From: JBBDWJ01 sp040902925
GTDB lineage: Bacteria > Acidobacteriota > Terriglobia > Bryobacterales > UBA6623
Assembly (NCBI GenBank): GCA_040902925.1
Contig: JBBDWJ010000288.1
Coordinates: forward strand, 1 to 64,000
DNA length: 64,000 bases
Reading direction: 5' to 3'
In this document: piece after piece, positions 63,075-64,000 of the stretch
Numbering within the stretch: position 1 is the first letter of the stretch
Layout: each line of letters begins with the position of its first letter
Translations under genes and position numbers: made by a program
The notes under the pieces: model-generated
The model's input: the letters and a program-made list of their open reading frames with translations, nothing else
Database searches by the model: none
Told to the model about the DNA's origin: nothing

Positions 63075-63151
63075 CGGGCCGTAGCGCAGCCTGGTAGCGC
63101 GCTTCCTTGGGGTGGAAGAGGTCCCGAGTTCAAATCTCGGCGGCCCGACCA
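63075..63151 (+). tRNA. tRNA-Pro (anticodon GGG)
   Basis: A 77-nt cloverleaf. The acceptor stem pairs CGGGCCG (63075-63081) with CGGCCCG (63141-63147), followed by A and an encoded CCA end. The anticodon stem CTTCC/GGAAG closes the loop TTGGGGT, giving anticodon GGG, which reads CCC/CCU proline codons. The T-arm loop TTCAAAT is standard. A T-rich run follows at 63152-63169. proS lies 2.9 kb upstream. Confidence 0.96.
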
Positions 63152-63316
63152 ATTTTTTGTTCTGTTTTTATCGACCTTCGATCGTAGAAGGCCAGCTACG
63201 GAGCGTTCATGGTCTGCGGGATTCGGTTTTGTATGGCGAACCCGGACGAGACTGCCCCGACTGTTACGCTGCAGCCCCTCTATTCCGCCTCGACGGGTCC
63301 TCCGCGACGGCAGCGA

Positions 63317-64000
63317 TCAGCTTCCGGCTACGGGATTGAGTAGCTTCTGAATCTCCGGGTCCGCCAGATCCGCGGCGCGCACCACTCTCGCCGGCATGGG
63401 AATCTGTTTCGCCGGGGTTTCCCCGTTGAGGTGCTGCACGATCGTTTGGACCCCCACGTAGCCAATTTGATAGGGGTCTTGCACCACCAACGCGTCGATC
63501 ACCCCGTCTTTGAGATCTTCCTGGAGCGTTGGGCTGGCGTCGAAACCGACCAGCCGGAGCTTGCCCACGAGTCCTCGCGTTCGTACGACCTGCGCGGCTC
63601 CGATCGTCGCTGCTTCGCTTGAGCAGAAGAATGCCTGCAGGCCGGGGTTGGCGTTCAGCATGTTCTCCGAAACCGCCAGCGCCCGCGCGCGGTCCGACAT
63701 GCAATATTGCTCGGCTACGATCTTGATTTGCGGGAAATCCTGCTGCAGCTTCTCCTGGAATCCGCGCTCGCGGTTGTCAGTCGAGTCGCTGCCGGGAGCG
63801 TGCCGCACCATCGCCGCCTGACCTTTTCCGCCGAGCAGCTCCGCGACAGTCTCCGCGCCCAATCCGCCTGCCGCGTGGTTGTTGGTCGCCACGTAGGAGA
63901 GGTAGCGCTCGGTATCGATACCCGAATCGAAGATCGTCACCGGAATGCCGAGATCGGCTGCGCGCTCGACGACCGCCACCAGCGCCGTGCTTTGCGTGGG
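63317..64000 (-). CDS. Sugar ABC-transporter substrate-binding protein (partial, 5' end missing)
   Basis: This fragment is the C-terminal part of a type 1 periplasmic binding protein of the ribose/xylose/rhamnose class. It is open beyond the window edge at 64000, and upstream in-frame codons read PTQSTALVAVVERAADLGIPV, a family sequence. Later blocks are FDSGIDTERYLSYVATNNHAAGG, ANPGLQAFFCSSEAATIGAAQV, KLRLVGFDASPTLQEDLKDG and DALVVQDPYQIGYVGVQTIV, typical of PF13407-like proteins. The N-terminal signal and first lobe lie outside the window. The transporter subunits are presumably further right. It converges on tRNA-Pro. Confidence 0.9.
   Translation of the reverse strand, partial: PTQSTALVAVVERAADLGIPVTIFDSGIDTERYLSYVATNNHAAGGLGAETVAELLGGKGQAAMVRHAPGSDSTDNRERGFQEKLQQDFPQIKIVAEQYCMSDRARALAVSENMLNANPGLQAFFCSSEAATIGAAQVVRTRGLVGKLRLVGFDASPTLQEDLKDGVIDALVVQDPYQIGYVGVQTIVQHLNGETPAKQIPMPARVVRAADLADPEIQKLLNPVAGS

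Noticed and set aside
63152..63316. Intrinsic terminator after tRNA-Pro
   Set aside because: A T-run follows the tRNA, but the nearby CCTTC-GATCGTA-GAAGG hairpin comes after the T-run and is short, so I did not call it.

Overview
The window looks like a chromosomal fragment of a high-GC, Gram-negative member of the Acidobacteriota, probably the Bryobacterales/Solibacter group. This is an inference from the gene set: a planctomycete-type cytochrome c (PSCyt1/DUF1549) gene, several Gfo/Idh/MocA oxidoreductases, a DUF6599-like protein, a PQQ-type sugar dehydrogenase with a cytochrome c tail, LPS genes (WaaA, LpxK, WaaF) and a bacillithiol gene (bshC). A run of ten Ns at 52507-52516 shows that it is an assembled scaffold, possibly from a metagenome. 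Nearly all of it is ordinary, tightly packed coding sequence. I see no prophage, CRISPR array or rRNA. The only mobile element I can support is a small IS200/RAYT-type transposase flanked by palindromic repeats.

Layout. 1-1481: a truncated cytochrome c gene and a VapBC-like toxin-antitoxin pair. 1518-5117: malate synthase and a PQQ-type sugar dehydrogenase. 5346-7614: a possible small membrane protein, a lipoate-ligase family protein and an exported DUF6599-like protein. 7618-14258: secA, a trans-sulfuration PLP enzyme, two methyltransferases (one UbiE/MenG) and a hypothetical protein. 14342-18558: an exported concanavalin-like protein, then four translationally coupled genes (HAD phosphatase, deoxyhypusine-synthase-like protein, PfkB kinase, GmhA-like SIS isomerase). 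18631-23201: YbaK, SurE, MerR, a TIM-barrel glycosidase-like protein and the RAYT element. 23288-29749: a TPR/outer-membrane protein, an exported protein, a WaaA-LpxK fusion and WaaF. 29796-36183: TsaE, NnrE/NnrD, a SpoIIE-type phosphatase, an oxidoreductase and an OmpA-like protein. 36246-40518: EtfA/EtfB, FabF/AcpP and LexA. 40705-49537: BshC, HemW, threonine aldolase, a Tat-exported oxidoreductase, a helical unknown, a MATE transporter and an Ig-like protein. 49750-58154: SpeA, a three-gene catabolic operon (decarboxylating dehydrogenase, amidohydrolase, MFS), a membrane spermidine-synthase-like protein and a glycosyltransferase. 58457-64000: ProS, a class A penicillin-binding protein, tRNA-Pro(GGG) and a partial sugar-binding protein.

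How the genes work together. Envelope construction is the main theme: WaaA-LpxK and WaaF build the lipid A-core, the class A PBP makes peptidoglycan, SecA exports proteins, and the glycosyltransferase and TPR/barrel protein probably handle surface polysaccharide. The kinase/isomerase/phosphatase operon resembles the heptose-phosphate route that would feed WaaF. However, it lacks a nucleotidyltransferase and carries an extra deoxyhypusine-synthase-like gene, so it may make a different sugar phosphate. It is the best candidate here for an undescribed pathway. The intergenic DNA carries several families of short, perfect palindromes (REP-like), one of which flanks its likely transposase.
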